Source of the DNA: JALORV01 sp963754065
Lineage (GTDB): Bacteria > Pseudomonadota > Gammaproteobacteria > Burkholderiales > Burkholderiaceae_F
Assembly (NCBI GenBank): GCA_963754065.1
Contig: CAVWFH010000020.1
Span: 124,001-188,000, forward strand
Direction: 5' to 3'
DNA length: 64,000 nucleotides
In this document: positions 9,629 through 19,023 of the stretch, piece by piece
How positions within the stretch are numbered: the stretch's first letter is position 1
How the letters are laid out: the number at the start of each line of letters is the position of its first letter
The notes under the pieces: model-generated
The model's database searches: none
What the model was told of the DNA's origin: nothing
Seen by the model: only the letters and a program-made list of their open reading frames with translations
Made by a program: the position numbers and the translations under genes

Positions 9629-10144
9629 TCAGCCGAGGCCCAGCGGGACGACGGCCAGGTTGTGTCCACCTGCATTCCAGCGACGCTCGAACGCTGCCGC
9701 CAAGGGCTGGGCATGCGGTTTGTTGTGCAACCACAGGTCGCCGCGCGCGACGATGGTCGGCTTCAGTTCGAGTACCGCGTGATCGTCGGCCAGCAAAACG
9801 GCGTCGTCGCCGACTGGATCGTCCGCGGCGGCGACGCGCATTTCCAGCGCATGCGGAAAGCGGCGCTGCAGGGCGCGCAGCCTCGGTGCCTGCGACTCCA
9901 GCCAGGTCGCGTCGTCGACAAGCAAGCGCACGCGTGCCGAGCGGTGCGAGAGCAGCAACCGTTGCAGCCGCTCTTGCGCCGCCACGCTGCCGAGGTCGAA
10001 CAGGGCGAGGTCCCGGTGCAGGCACCGGATCGTGCGTTCGGCAACACCCAGCGCGATCAGGACGCCTTCGTGTGTCTCCGCGCGCGATGTGATCAGCGCG
10101 CGTTCCGGCGCGCCGTGGGTCAGTGTCAACTCCGAGGGTTTCAT
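9629..10144 (-). CDS. conserved hypothetical protein, partner of the ribosomal oxygenase gene
   Basis: A 171-residue soluble protein beginning MKPSELTLTHGAPERALITSR. I do not recognise a catalytic motif. The pattern of alternating strands and helices (VRLLVDDATWLES, LADDHAVLELKP) recalls the phospholipase-D-like half-domain of the DUF7931 proteins that sit beside cupin/JmjC oxygenases in Betaproteobacteria. That family name is from memory. Its ATG overlaps the stop of the upstream oxygenase gene (ATGA at 10141-10144), so translation is probably coupled. Confidence 0.7.
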   Translation of the reverse strand: MKPSELTLTHGAPERALITSRAETHEGVLIALGVAERTIRCLHRDLALFDLGSVAAQERLQRLLLSHRSARVRLLVDDATWLESQAPRLRALQRRFPHALEMRVAAADDPVGDDAVLLADDHAVLELKPTIVARGDLWLHNKPHAQPLAAAFERRWNAGGHNLAVVPLGLG

Positions 10145-11277
10145 CGGTTCGCCATGGATCCTGTCAGGTGCAGCCAGCCGGCGAGGTACCACGAGTGCAG
10201 CTGCCGGAGTACCGCATCGGAAAGATCAATCGGCTGCAGCTCGCGCCGATCGGACAGTCGCTGCAGTGGACCGCGGAGTGCCAGCTCAAGGATCGAGAAC
10301 TCGCCGTTCACGCCGATGGAGCCGCGTGAATAGAGGAACCGCGTACGACGATCGAGAAAGACGCCCTGCTCACGTGCCCGCTGCGCAAACGGCAGCGGTC
10401 GCAGCGGACGTCGCGGTCGATCGAACACGACCTGCGCCTTGGGCTCCGAAAGGTGGGCCAGCAAAAAGCGCGCGCAGTCCGCGCGTTGTGGGTGCTGCGC
10501 GCTCAGCACAGCATGCAGGCGAGCAACCATCGAGGCCGGCAGCGCACCTGGATGTCGCGTCGCGCGCAGCCCGCGATCCTCGAACTGGCCTGCAACCTTC
10601 GCATGCGCGGCAAAGTCCGACAGGAAGGGTTCGAGCAGTTCCTGGTGCGTCGGAGCGCGAAAGCCGATCGAGTACGTGACGCACTCACCGAGGGCCGTGC
10701 CCTCGTGCGCGACGCCGGGCGGGAGGTAGAGCATGTCGCCGGGCTCGAGCACGAATTCGGCCGTGGCCCGGAAATTCGCAAGGATCTGCAATGGCAGGCC
10801 GGTCACGCGTCGCAGGTCGCGCTGCCGGCTGATGCGCCAGCGGCGGCGACCGACCGCCTGCAACAGAAACACATCGTAGGAGTCGATGTGCGGACCGACG
10901 CCACCGCCGTCGGTCGCGTAACTCATCATCAGGTCGTCGAGTCGGGCATCCGGAACGAAGCGGAAACGCTGCAGCAGCCGGTGCGCGGCCTCGTCCAGCA
11001 GGTCGACACCTTGCACCAGCAGTGTCCAGCCCGGTCGGCGGGGCGATGGCAGGCGGGCAAAGGGTCCGTGCCGCAATCTCCAGGTGCCGTTCAGCCGCTC
11101 GATCAGGCGCGCTTCCACCTCCGGCTGACGGGCGAGCGCGAGCAGTCGATCGCGCTCGACCGGCGGCTCGAAGTTCGCCAGCGCACCCCGCAGCACGAGC
11201 GGCTTGCGCTGCCAGGCCTCGCGCATGAAGCGCGTGACGGTCATCGCGCCCAGTCGACGCAGTACCTTGCTAGTCAT
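10141..11277 (-). CDS. roxA: JmjC/cupin ribosomal oxygenase (YcfD/RoxA-like)
   Basis: A 378-residue 2-oxoglutarate/Fe(II) oxygenase. The N-terminal FMREAWQRKPLVLRGAL, the HIDSYDVFLLQ iron-binding HxD motif and the later PPGVAHEG (second His) are the JmjC hallmarks, followed by a C-terminal winged-helix region. Size and layout match E. coli YcfD (373), which hydroxylates an arginine of ribosomal protein L16. The target here is inferred from family. The start at 11277 (MTSKVLRRLGAM) is chosen over the longer frame because TATAAT (11284-11289, minus strand) lies just upstream, implying a very short leader. Confidence 0.88.
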   Translation of the reverse strand: MTSKVLRRLGAMTVTRFMREAWQRKPLVLRGALANFEPPVERDRLLALARQPEVEARLIERLNGTWRLRHGPFARLPSPRRPGWTLLVQGVDLLDEAAHRLLQRFRFVPDARLDDLMMSYATDGGGVGPHIDSYDVFLLQAVGRRRWRISRQRDLRRVTGLPLQILANFRATAEFVLEPGDMLYLPPGVAHEGTALGECVTYSIGFRAPTHQELLEPFLSDFAAHAKVAGQFEDRGLRATRHPGALPASMVARLHAVLSAQHPQRADCARFLLAHLSEPKAQVVFDRPRRPLRPLPFAQRAREQGVFLDRRTRFLYSRGSIGVNGEFSILELALRGPLQRLSDRRELQPIDLSDAVLRQLHSWYLAGWLHLTGSMANR

Positions 11278-11333
11278 CGATCCAATTATAGGAACGCGCG
11301 GCAGCGCATAATCGGCGCATCGTGGAGACGACG

Positions 11334-11837
11334 ATGAAGATCGCCGACGGCGCACTGGTCAGCCTCGATGTGACGATGTACGACGCGCAGGGCGACCTGC
11401 TCGAGAAGTCGGATGCACCGCTCGTCTACCTGCATGGCCACGACGACATCTTCCCGCGGATCGAGGAGGAGCTGGCTGGCAAGGAAGTCGGCGCGAAGGT
11501 CGAACTGCAGCTGGAGCCCGAAGAAGCCTTCGGCGAGTACGACCCCGAACTGGTTGTGCTGACCCGCGTCGAGGAACTCGGCGACGATCTGTCGGTCGGC
11601 CTGCGGGTCGAAGCGGCGGGGCCGAACGGGGAAGACCGGTGTGTGTTCACGATCACCGATATCGCCGAGGGGATGGCGGTGCTCGATGCGAACCATCCGC
11701 TGGCAGGAATCGCGCTGCGCTTCGACATCCGCGTGGTCGACGTTCGTGCGGCCACCGAACAGGAACTGGCGGATGCCGATTCACCCCGCGTCCCGGATTT
11801 CCTGCGCGTCCCCGAGCCGCCGCGGACGTTGCATTGA
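11334..11837 (+). CDS. FKBP-type peptidyl-prolyl isomerase (SlyD-like)
   Basis: A 167-residue FKBP isomerase/chaperone of the SlyD group. MKIADGALVSLDVTMYDAQG opens the split FKBP domain, LVYLHGHDDIFPRIEEEL precedes the inserted chaperone domain (about 70-130), and LDANHPLAG is the usual return into the FKBP core. The SlyD His/Cys-rich metal-binding tail is absent. An in-frame GTG at 11322 is possible, but GGAG 7 bases before the ATG at 11334 favours the shorter start. A CATAAT box lies at 11307-11312. Its stop is one base from the end of the convergent mutS. Confidence 0.88.
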   Translation: MKIADGALVSLDVTMYDAQGDLLEKSDAPLVYLHGHDDIFPRIEEELAGKEVGAKVELQLEPEEAFGEYDPELVVLTRVEELGDDLSVGLRVEAAGPNGEDRCVFTITDIAEGMAVLDANHPLAGIALRFDIRVVDVRAATEQELADADSPRVPDFLRVPEPPRTLH

Positions 11838-11838
11838 A

Positions 11839-14436
11839 TCAGTCGATGCGTGCCTGGCGCTGCAACTCGTCCAGCAACGTGTGCGCCTCGCGCGGCGAAA
11901 GCGCGTCGAGATCGAGCCCGAGCAGGCGCGCGCGCAGCGGGCTGTCGAGGTCGGGCAGCGGCGCGGTTGATTCCGGCGCTGCCGCGAACATGTCGAGCTG
12001 GGGACGGCCACCGAGCGCCCGTTCCTCGAGCTGGGTCAGCAAGCCGCGGGCGCGCCGTACGACCGAACCTGGCACGCCCGCCAACTGGGCCACCGCCAAG
12101 CCGTAGCTCTGGCTGGCCGGGCCGGCCCGCACCTCGTGCAGGAACACCACGCGTCCGTTCGACTCGGCGGCGGCGACGTGCACGTTCGCCACCTCGGCAT
12201 GTTGTTCGGCAAGCTGGGTCAGTTCGAAGTAGTGGGTTGCGAACAGCGTCAGGCAACGGTTCCGCTCGACCAGTTCGCGTGCGATCGCGGCGGCGAGCGC
12301 CATGCCGTCGAAGGTCGACGTGCCGCGACCGATCTCGTCCATCAGCACCAGGCTGCCTTCGGTCGCGCTGTTGAGGATCGCGGCCGCTTCCGTCATCTCC
12401 ACCATGAAGGTCGAGCGACCGCGCGCCAGGTCGTCGGCGGCCCCGATCCGGGTCAGGATCCGATCGACCGGACCGAGTCGCGCGCTTGCGGCGGGTACGA
12501 AACTTCCGGCGTAAGCGAGCAGTGCGATCAGAGCAATGGAACGCATGTAGGTCGACTTGCCGCCCATGTTGGGACCGGTGATGACCAGCAGCCGTCGGCC
12601 CGGGTGCAGCAGGCAATCGTTCGGAACGTACGCTTCGATCTCGCGCTCGACGACCGCATGGCGCGCGCCGCGAATGTCGAGGCCGGCGCGATCGACGAGT
12701 TCGGGTTCGACCCAGCGCGCCAGCCGTGCATGCTGTGCCAGCGCGGCCAGGGCATCGAGTGCGGCAACGGCCTCGGCGGCCGCCTGCAATGCAGGTACAT
12801 GGCGCGCGAGGTCCTCGACCAGTTCGTCGTAGAGCGTCTTCTCGCGTGCCAGTGCGCGCTCTCGCGCGGACAGCGCGCGGTCCTCGAACGACTTGAGCTC
12901 GGGCGTGATGTAGCGCTCGGCGTTTTTCAGCGTCTGGCGCCGCCGATAGTCGTCGGGCACCTTGGCGGTCTGGCCGTGCGTGACTTCGATGTAGAAGCCG
13001 TGCACGCGGTTGTATTCGACGCGCAGATTCGAAATGCCCGTTCGGGACCGCTCGCGCTGCTCGAGATCGACGAGGAACTGGCCCGTGTTGTCGCGCAAGG
13101 CGCGCAGTTCGTCGAGTTCGGCGTCGTGCCCGGAACCGATCACGTCGCCATCACGCACGGCATGCGCGGGCTCGGCGTGCAGCGTTTTCGTCAGCTGTTC
13201 AGCGATGTCGGCGGGAACACGGCACTGCGCCCGCAGTGCCGCCAGCAGCGGCGCGTCGCCGGCTGCAAGCAGCTCGACCACCCGGTCGATCGCCGGCAAC
13301 GAGTCGCGCAGTGCCGCAAGTTCACGCGGCCGCACCGATCGCAGCGTGATGCGCGTGCTGATGCGCTCGAGGTCGGGCAGTCCGCGCAGCGCGTGGCGGA
13401 GACTGTCGTGCAGCGCCGTCCCATCGAGCAGGGAGCAGATCGCACGATGTCGCGCACGCGGCACGTCAGCACTTTGAAGCGGGTGGTGCAGCCAATGGCG
13501 CAGCCGACGGCTGCCCATGCCGGTCTCGCAGTGATCCAGCAGGCGAAACAGGGTCGGACCGTCCTCTCCGCGCAGCGTTTCGGTGATCTCCAGGTTGCGG
13601 CGGGTCACGGCGTCGAGCAGGAGGAAATCCGACTGCGCTTCGCGGTGAAGCGAGGCCACGTGCGGCAGACGTCCGCCCTGTGTAGACCGCGCATAGTCGA
13701 GCAGCGCCGAGGCCGCCGCGAGAATCTCGGGCGCGTCAGCCACTTCGAATGCATCGAGCGTGGCAACCTGCAGCAATTGCCGCAGGGACTCGGCGCCACG
13801 CACCGCGTCGAAGTGCCAGTCCGGCCGGGCCTGGGTGATGGCACCGACGCTGCGCACGGTCGCGCCGAGGGTGTCCAACCAGGCGTCGGCCAGCAGCACT
13901 TCGGACGGAGCAATGCGCGCGAGTTCAGATGACAGGAGCGCCGGAGTGATCGACGCTGCGCGCAGTTCGCCCGACGACAGCACGAGCCAGGCGAGCCCGA
14001 ACGGCCCGCCGCGCTGCAATGGTGGCGCCACCGCCAGCAGCGGGGCGTCAGCCTTGTCCTGCAGCAGGCCAGTGTCGGTCAATGTACCCGGCGTGACGAC
14101 GCGCACGACCTTGCGCTCGACCGGCCCTTTGCTGGTGGCGGGATCGCCGATCTGTTCGCAGATCGCCACGCTTTCGCCCAGCCGGACCAGGCGCGCCAGG
14201 TACTGCTCGACAGACACCACCGGCACACCCGCCATTTTCACTGGCGTACCGGCTGAAGCACCGCGCGCGGTCAGTGTGATGTTGAGCAGTCGCGCGGCGC
14301 GTTCGGCGTCGTCGTAGAAGAGTTCGTAGAAGTCGCCCATCCGGTAGAACAGCAGCACATCCGGATGGTCCGCCTTGATGCGCAGGTACTGCGCCATCAT
14401 GGGCGTGTGCTGCTTGCTGTCTGCGCGCGCCGTCAT
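11839..14436 (-). CDS. mutS: DNA mismatch repair protein MutS
   Basis: An 865-residue MutS that recognises mismatches and starts methyl-directed repair with MutL. The mismatch-binding domain has the Phe-X-Glu motif in RMGDFYELFYDDA. Connector, lever and clamp domains follow, then the ATPase with Walker A GPNMGGKSTYMR (about 612-623), Walker B LVLMDEIGRGTST and the HTH at the end. Length is close to E. coli MutS (853). Transcribed leftward, with only one base between its stop and that of the FKBP gene. suhB follows upstream on the same strand. Confidence 0.97.
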   Translation of the reverse strand: MTARADSKQHTPMMAQYLRIKADHPDVLLFYRMGDFYELFYDDAERAARLLNITLTARGASAGTPVKMAGVPVVSVEQYLARLVRLGESVAICEQIGDPATSKGPVERKVVRVVTPGTLTDTGLLQDKADAPLLAVAPPLQRGGPFGLAWLVLSSGELRAASITPALLSSELARIAPSEVLLADAWLDTLGATVRSVGAITQARPDWHFDAVRGAESLRQLLQVATLDAFEVADAPEILAAASALLDYARSTQGGRLPHVASLHREAQSDFLLLDAVTRRNLEITETLRGEDGPTLFRLLDHCETGMGSRRLRHWLHHPLQSADVPRARHRAICSLLDGTALHDSLRHALRGLPDLERISTRITLRSVRPRELAALRDSLPAIDRVVELLAAGDAPLLAALRAQCRVPADIAEQLTKTLHAEPAHAVRDGDVIGSGHDAELDELRALRDNTGQFLVDLEQRERSRTGISNLRVEYNRVHGFYIEVTHGQTAKVPDDYRRRQTLKNAERYITPELKSFEDRALSARERALAREKTLYDELVEDLARHVPALQAAAEAVAALDALAALAQHARLARWVEPELVDRAGLDIRGARHAVVEREIEAYVPNDCLLHPGRRLLVITGPNMGGKSTYMRSIALIALLAYAGSFVPAASARLGPVDRILTRIGAADDLARGRSTFMVEMTEAAAILNSATEGSLVLMDEIGRGTSTFDGMALAAAIARELVERNRCLTLFATHYFELTQLAEQHAEVANVHVAAAESNGRVVFLHEVRAGPASQSYGLAVAQLAGVPGSVVRRARGLLTQLEERALGGRPQLDMFAAAPESTAPLPDLDSPLRARLLGLDLDALSPREAHTLLDELQRQARID

Positions 14437-14496
14437 GATCGTTCGGTCAGGAGCGTGCGGACGCGCTGGGCGCGAAGTGGGTGGCGCCGGCGTGGG

Positions 14497-15291
14497 TCAG
14501 GCAGCGCGGCCGCTGTGGACCTGACGCACCAGGTGCAGCAGCGGCGGGAAGACCTTGGGGGCGCCGCAGACGATGTGGCCATCCTCGAGGTAGCCGGGAT
14601 CGCCGTTGAAATTCGATACCAGTCCCCCGGCTTCGAGGATCAGCAGGCTGCCGGCGGCCATGTCCCAGGGCGACAGGCCGATTTCCCAGAACCCGTCGAG
14701 TCTCCCCGCGGCGACGTAGGCAAGGTCGAGCGCGGCAGCCCCGGGACGACGGATGCCGGCGGTGTGTTCCGTGATGCTCTTGAACATCCGCACGTACTCG
14801 TCGAGATGATCGAAGCTGCGGAATGGAAAACCGGTGCCGATCAGGCTCTCGGCGAGGCGGTCGCGCCGCGAGACGCGGATGCGCCGTTCGTTGAGGAAGG
14901 CGCCGCGCCCGCGCGTGGCAGTGAACAGTTCGTTGCGCGTCGGGTCGTAGACCACCGCCTGGGTGATCAGGTCGCGGTGCCGCAGGGCAATCGATACGGC
15001 GTACTGCGGAAAACCGTGGATGAAGTTGGTCGTGCCGTCGAGCGGATCGATGATCCAGGTGTATTCGGACTGCCCGCTGGCGCCGGACTCCTCCGCCAGG
15101 ATGGCATGGTCCGGATACGCTTTCAGCAGCGTGTCGACGATGGCCCGTTCGGCTGCGTGGTCGACTTCGGTGACGAAGTCGCTGCGGCCCTTGGTGCCGA
15201 CACGGACGCCTTCAAGGTCGAGGCTGGCGCGGTTGATCACCGAACCGGCCTTGCGCGCGGCCTTCACGGCCGTGTTGAGCATCGGATGCAT
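14497..15291 (-). CDS. suhB: inositol-1-monophosphatase family protein SuhB
   Basis: A 264-residue Mg-dependent phosphatase. The metal-binding motifs are AILAEESG (Glu of site 1), IDPLDGTTNFIHGFP (DPLDGTTN) and a late LSPWDMAAG. E. coli SuhB dephosphorylates inositol phosphate and also joins the rRNA antitermination complex. Length fits (267). Start MHPMLNTAVKAARKAGSVI is canonical. It is divergent from trmJ, 80 bases apart, an arrangement shared with other Betaproteobacteria. Confidence 0.95.
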   Translation of the reverse strand: MHPMLNTAVKAARKAGSVINRASLDLEGVRVGTKGRSDFVTEVDHAAERAIVDTLLKAYPDHAILAEESGASGQSEYTWIIDPLDGTTNFIHGFPQYAVSIALRHRDLITQAVVYDPTRNELFTATRGRGAFLNERRIRVSRRDRLAESLIGTGFPFRSFDHLDEYVRMFKSITEHTAGIRRPGAAALDLAYVAAGRLDGFWEIGLSPWDMAAGSLLILEAGGLVSNFNGDPGYLEDGHIVCGAPKVFPPLLHLVRQVHSGRAA

Positions 15292-15370
15292 GGTGGGGCG
15301 CGTGCGGCAGGACCGCCGTCGCGTTTAGACTGAACCATGCAGTTTAGTCGATCACCGCAGTTCGCCGACC

Positions 15371-16168
15371 GTGCCCGATTCTCCGACCGTGCCGTTTGAC
15401 CGAGTCCGCTTCGTGCTGGTCGAGCCGACGCTCGCGGCCAACATCGGCGCGGCCGCGCGGGCGATCAAGACTATGGGCTTCGCACGCCTGGTCGTCGTGA
15501 ACCCGCGCGATGCGAACTTCCGAACGGATGCCGACGCCGTTGCCCGCTCGACGGGTGCGGCGGACGTGCTGGCAGCGAGTACGAACGCCGTCACGCTCAC
15601 CGAGGCATTGCAGGGCGTCGGTTACGCCATTGCAATGACGGGCTACGACCGCGAGTTCGGACCTCCGCTGCGGGACCTGCGCAGTGTTGCGGCGCTGGCC
15701 TCCGAGCAGCTTGCCGTGGTGCCGAGTGGCGATGTCGCGTTCGTGTTCGGCACCGAGCGCAGCGGCCTGGAAAACGCCGATATCCTGCGCTGCCAGGTGT
15801 GTTGCGCCATTCCCGCCAATCCGGAGTTCGCCTCGCTGAATCTCGCACAGTCGGTGCAGGTGGCGGCGTACGAGTGCCAGCTGGCCCTGCGTGCCAGCGC
15901 TGCGATCCAGCAGGGGCAGCGACGTTTCAACGATGACGATCCGCCGGCCAGCGTCGAGGCGCTCGAAAAGCTCTACGAGCACTTTGAGCAAGCGGCCACC
16001 TTGGTCGGATTCCACGATCCGGCCGAACCCAAGACCCTGATGCCGCGCTTTCGACGCATGCTCAATCGTGCCCGGCCGACGCAGACCGAGGTCGACTTGC
16101 TGCGCGGCGTGCTGGCCGCCGTGATCGAGGCACGCGCCGATCGGGCAGGACGCAAGCGCCGCGCCTGA
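15371..16168 (+). CDS. trmJ: tRNA (cytidine/uridine-2'-O-)-methyltransferase TrmJ
   Basis: A 265-residue SPOUT-class methyltransferase that 2'-O-methylates position 32 of tRNAs. VLVEPTLAANIGAAARAIKTMGF is the N-terminal signature, and FGTERSGLENADILRC plus IPANPEFASLNLAQSVQ form the trefoil-knot SAM site. A charged C-terminal extension of about 70 residues is typical of TrmJ. The start is GTG at 15371; another in-frame GTG at 15389 is possible. It lies between suhB and cysE. Confidence 0.93.
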   Translation: MPDSPTVPFDRVRFVLVEPTLAANIGAAARAIKTMGFARLVVVNPRDANFRTDADAVARSTGAADVLAASTNAVTLTEALQGVGYAIAMTGYDREFGPPLRDLRSVAALASEQLAVVPSGDVAFVFGTERSGLENADILRCQVCCAIPANPEFASLNLAQSVQVAAYECQLALRASAAIQQGQRRFNDDDPPASVEALEKLYEHFEQAATLVGFHDPAEPKTLMPRFRRMLNRARPTQTEVDLLRGVLAAVIEARADRAGRKRRA

Positions 16169-16228
16169 CCGGGCGCGTTCACTTCGATGTGCGTGAGTTG
16201 CGGTGTCGGACTCACCGCGTCGCGACCG

Positions 16229-16234
16229 TACAAT
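16229..16234 (+). promoter_or_regulatory. -10 box of cysE
   Basis: TACAAT followed by CGCCG, 42 bases before the cysE ATG. No convincing -35 hexamer. Confidence 0.4.
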
Positions 16235-16275
16235 CGCCGCTCAATAACTCGTCACCCAAGCTCGATACCCCGGAC

Positions 16276-17034
16276 ATGTTCACGCGTCTGCGCGAAGACA
16301 TCGATTGCATCCTGGAACGCGATCCTGCCGCGCGCTCGCGCTGGGAGGTCCTGACGTGCTATCCCGGGTTGCACGCGCTGGCAATGCATCGGGTGGCGCA
16401 TGCCTGCTGGAAGGGCGGACTGCGCTGGCTTGCTCGCTTCGTGTCACATGTTTCGCGCTGGCTGACCGGCATCGAGATCCACCCCGGCGCGACGATCGGG
16501 CGTTACGTATTCATCGATCACGGCATGGGCATCGTCATCGGCGAAACCGCCGAGATCGGGGACGGCACGACCATTTACCAGGGCGTCACGCTCGGCGGCA
16601 CCTCGCTGACCAAGGGTGCCAAGCGCCATCCCACGCTCGGCCGTAATGTCATCGTGGGCGCGGGTGCGAAGGTGCTGGGCGGGTTCACGGTCGGCGATGG
16701 CGCGCGGATCGGGTCCAATGCCGTCGTGGTCAAAGACGTGCCGGCGGGCGCCACCGCAGTAGGCAATCCCGCGCGCATCCTGCATCGCGAGCTTGACGCC
16801 CAGCGCGAGCAGACCGCGAACCAGCTGGGCTTCTCGGCCTACGGCATCACGCAGGAAGGCGACGACCCGCTCTCCAAGGCACTGCACGGGCTGATCGACC
16901 ACGCCACCGTGCAGCAGCGCGAAATTGATCGGTTGGTCGCGGCGCTGGAACGCAACGGCATTGCACTCGATGACGTTACGCGCGAGGTGCCGAAGGTCGA
17001 CCCGGAGCAGCTCAACCGGTTGGTCGACGAGTAG
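16276..17034 (+). CDS. cysE: serine O-acetyltransferase
   Basis: A 252-residue CysE, which acetylates serine with acetyl-CoA in the first step of cysteine synthesis. The N-terminal helical domain (MFTRLREDIDCILERDPAA) is short, as in the bacterial SAT group with about 250 residues. The left-handed beta-helix hexapeptide repeats run through GIEIHPGATIGRYVFIDHG to GAGAKVLGGFTVGDGARIG, and the catalytic His lies in IDHGMG. The ATG at 16276 fits the family start; the frame upstream of it has no homology. Confidence 0.95.
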   Translation: MFTRLREDIDCILERDPAARSRWEVLTCYPGLHALAMHRVAHACWKGGLRWLARFVSHVSRWLTGIEIHPGATIGRYVFIDHGMGIVIGETAEIGDGTTIYQGVTLGGTSLTKGAKRHPTLGRNVIVGAGAKVLGGFTVGDGARIGSNAVVVKDVPAGATAVGNPARILHRELDAQREQTANQLGFSAYGITQEGDDPLSKALHGLIDHATVQQREIDRLVAALERNGIALDDVTREVPKVDPEQLNRLVDE

Positions 17035-17121
17035 CGAGCAGCCGGCCGCTAGGCGCGAGCAACGATACTAGGGCATGCCGTACCGCTCGTGGCGGCGGCC
17101 GCGGCCTCGACCCAGCCGACG

Positions 17122-17946
17122 TCAGTCGTCGAAGAAGACCAGCCGCGGGCGGCTGTCGAGGAAGTCGATGAAGCCGCCGCGAGGTTCGGCGTCGTCGAGG
17201 TCCCAGTCGGGCAGGACCCAGCGTTCGGCGGTGCGGCCTTCGACGTCGATGACATGCGCTGCCGGCCGGTGCGTATGGCCGTGGATCACCCGATGGACGC
17301 CAGCGGCAGCTAGCGCAGCCACGATGGCCGCGGGCGTGACGTCCATGATGTCCATCGCCTTGACTGCCTTTTCGGTCTCGCTCTGCGTGCGGGCATTGCG
17401 CGCCACCGCGATCCGTTCGGCCACCGGCTTCGCCAGAAACTCGCGCTGAAAGTCCGGCTGCCGGACCATCGCGCGAAACGTCTGGTAGGCGACATCCAGC
17501 GTGCACCATGCGTCGCCATGGGACAGCAGCGTGCGCGTGCCCGCGATGTCGATGGTGATCGGATCGGCGAGCAGTACGCTGCCCGTGGCGCGCGCAAAGT
17601 CGCGTCCCAGCAGCAGGTCGCGATTGCCGTGCATAACCAGCACGCGCTGGCCCGCGTGCGAGGCGGCAGCCAGCGCGGCTATGACTGGGGCCGCCGCCGC
17701 GCCTGCGTCATCTCCGATCCAGAACTCGAACAGATCGCCGAGGATGACCAGCTCCCGATGTGCGGGCGCATCTTCACGCATGAAGCGCAGGAACCGTTCG
17801 ACCGTGCGCGGACGCTCTGCCGTCAGGTGCAGGTCGGAGATGATGATGGGATCGACCAGCGGGTCGATCGTGCGCTCGACCGCGAGCACCGGAGGCGTCG
17901 CGGTCGCAGGGGAACTCAACGCGAGCTCACTGGGTGATTTCCGCAC
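17122..17946 (-). CDS. lpxH: UDP-2,3-diacylglucosamine diphosphatase LpxH
   Basis: A 274-residue calcineurin-like phosphoesterase that makes lipid X in lipid A synthesis. The metal motifs are SDLHL (about 38-42), GDLFEFWIGDD, HGNRD, SHGDAWCTLD and HGHTHRP, the full LpxH set. It starts at GTG 17946 with about 35 extra residues before SDLHL, and this start overlaps the upstream ppiB end by 20 bases, indicating one operon. A shorter start inside is possible. Confidence 0.93.
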   Translation of the reverse strand: MRKSPSELALSSPATATPPVLAVERTIDPLVDPIIISDLHLTAERPRTVERFLRFMREDAPAHRELVILGDLFEFWIGDDAGAAAAPVIAALAAASHAGQRVLVMHGNRDLLLGRDFARATGSVLLADPITIDIAGTRTLLSHGDAWCTLDVAYQTFRAMVRQPDFQREFLAKPVAERIAVARNARTQSETEKAVKAMDIMDVTPAAIVAALAAAGVHRVIHGHTHRPAAHVIDVEGRTAERWVLPDWDLDDAEPRGGFIDFLDSRPRLVFFDD

Positions 17947-18421
17947 GCTCGATCAGCACATCGACTTCCGGCACATCGGCATGGCCGCCGCGGCGCCCGG
18001 TGCGGACGGCCTTGATCTTGTCGACGGTCGCGAATCCCTCGATGACCTTGCCGAAGACGCAGTAGCCCCAGCCTTGCGGTGATGCCGCCGTGTGGTTCAG
18101 GAAGTCATTGTCGGCGACGTTGATGAAGAACTGCGCAGTAGCCGAGTGCGGGTCACCGGTACGCGCCATCGCGAGGGTGTACTTCGCGTTGCGCAGTCCG
18201 TTGCGCGCCTCGTTCTCGATCGGAGCCTCGGTCGTCTTTTGCCGCATTCCGGTCTCGAAGCCTCCGCCCTGGACCATGAAGCCGTTGATGACGCGATGAA
18301 AGATCGTGCCGTCGTAGAAGCCGTTGCGGACATACGATTCGAAGTTCTCGGCGGTCTTGGGGGCGCGCTCGTGGTCGAGCTCGATTGTGAACGGGCCGAG
18401 GCTGGTGTACATGCGGATCAT
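17927..18421 (-). CDS. ppiB: cytoplasmic peptidyl-prolyl cis-trans isomerase B (cyclophilin)
   Basis: A 164-residue cyclophilin without signal peptide. Core motifs FHRVINGFMVQGGGF, MARTGDPHSATAQFFINVADN and YCVFGKVIEGF contain the catalytic Arg, the Gln-Phe and the substrate pocket. It is the middle gene of the ppiA-ppiB-lpxH run. It differs from the neighbouring ppiA product mainly in lacking an export signal. Confidence 0.95.
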   Translation of the reverse strand: MIRMYTSLGPFTIELDHERAPKTAENFESYVRNGFYDGTIFHRVINGFMVQGGGFETGMRQKTTEAPIENEARNGLRNAKYTLAMARTGDPHSATAQFFINVADNDFLNHTAASPQGWGYCVFGKVIEGFATVDKIKAVRTGRRGGHADVPEVDVLIERAEITQ

Positions 18422-18437
18422 GCGGGCTCCTGCAGGA

Positions 18438-19001
18438 TTACTTGACGATACGGGCGGACTTGATCACCACCGGGGTCGTCGGCACGCTCTGGTGCGACCC
18501 GCTGGCGCCCGTGGGCACCGCACGGATCTTATCGACGACATCCATGCCCTCGACCACTTTGCCGAAGACCGCGTAGCCGTTGCCATCGGGATTCGGATAG
18601 TCCAGTCGTGGATTGTCCACGACGTTGATGAAGAACTGCGAGGTTGCGGAGTTGGGATCGCCCCTGCGTGCCATTGAAACCGCGCCGCGTACGTTCTTCA
18701 GGCCGTTCTGGCTTTCGAGAGGAATGGGCGCGCGCGTCGGCTTTTCCGTCAGGTCGGCCGTGTAGCCACCACCCTGGATCATGAACGTGCCCATGACGCG
18801 ATGGAACACTGTGTTGTTGTAGTGGCCGCTCTTTACGTACTCGAGAAAGTTGGCGACGGTCTTCGGCGCTTCCTGGGCGGCCAGTTCGATGACGATCACA
18901 CCCTGGGAGGTGTCGAGCGCCACCCGTTGCGCCCAGGCGGCTCCTGGCAGCGACAGGAGAAGGCAGCACAACAGGTTCAGGGGTCGGGTCAGTAGTTTCA
19001 T
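18438..19001 (-). CDS. ppiA: periplasmic peptidyl-prolyl cis-trans isomerase A (cyclophilin)
   Basis: A 187-residue cyclophilin with a Sec signal peptide (MKLLTRPLNLLCCLLL, cleavage after AAWA near residue 24). The active-site blocks FHRVMGTFMIQGGGY, MARRGDPNSATSQFFIN and YAVFGKVVEGMDV match ppiB. The ATG at 19001 is preceded by AAGGA at good spacing; an upstream in-frame ATG at 19019 is less likely. It lies 16 bases before ppiB, and the pair gives one isomerase for each compartment. Confidence 0.93.
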   Translation of the reverse strand: MKLLTRPLNLLCCLLLSLPGAAWAQRVALDTSQGVIVIELAAQEAPKTVANFLEYVKSGHYNNTVFHRVMGTFMIQGGGYTADLTEKPTRAPIPLESQNGLKNVRGAVSMARRGDPNSATSQFFINVVDNPRLDYPNPDGNGYAVFGKVVEGMDVVDKIRAVPTGASGSHQSVPTTPVVIKSARIVK

Positions 19002-19023
19002 CGGGATTCCTTCGGGCATGCGC

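Noticed and set aside
12136..13932. 598-residue plus-strand open frame across mutS
   Set aside because: Antisense shadow of mutS, which has all MutS motifs on the minus strand.
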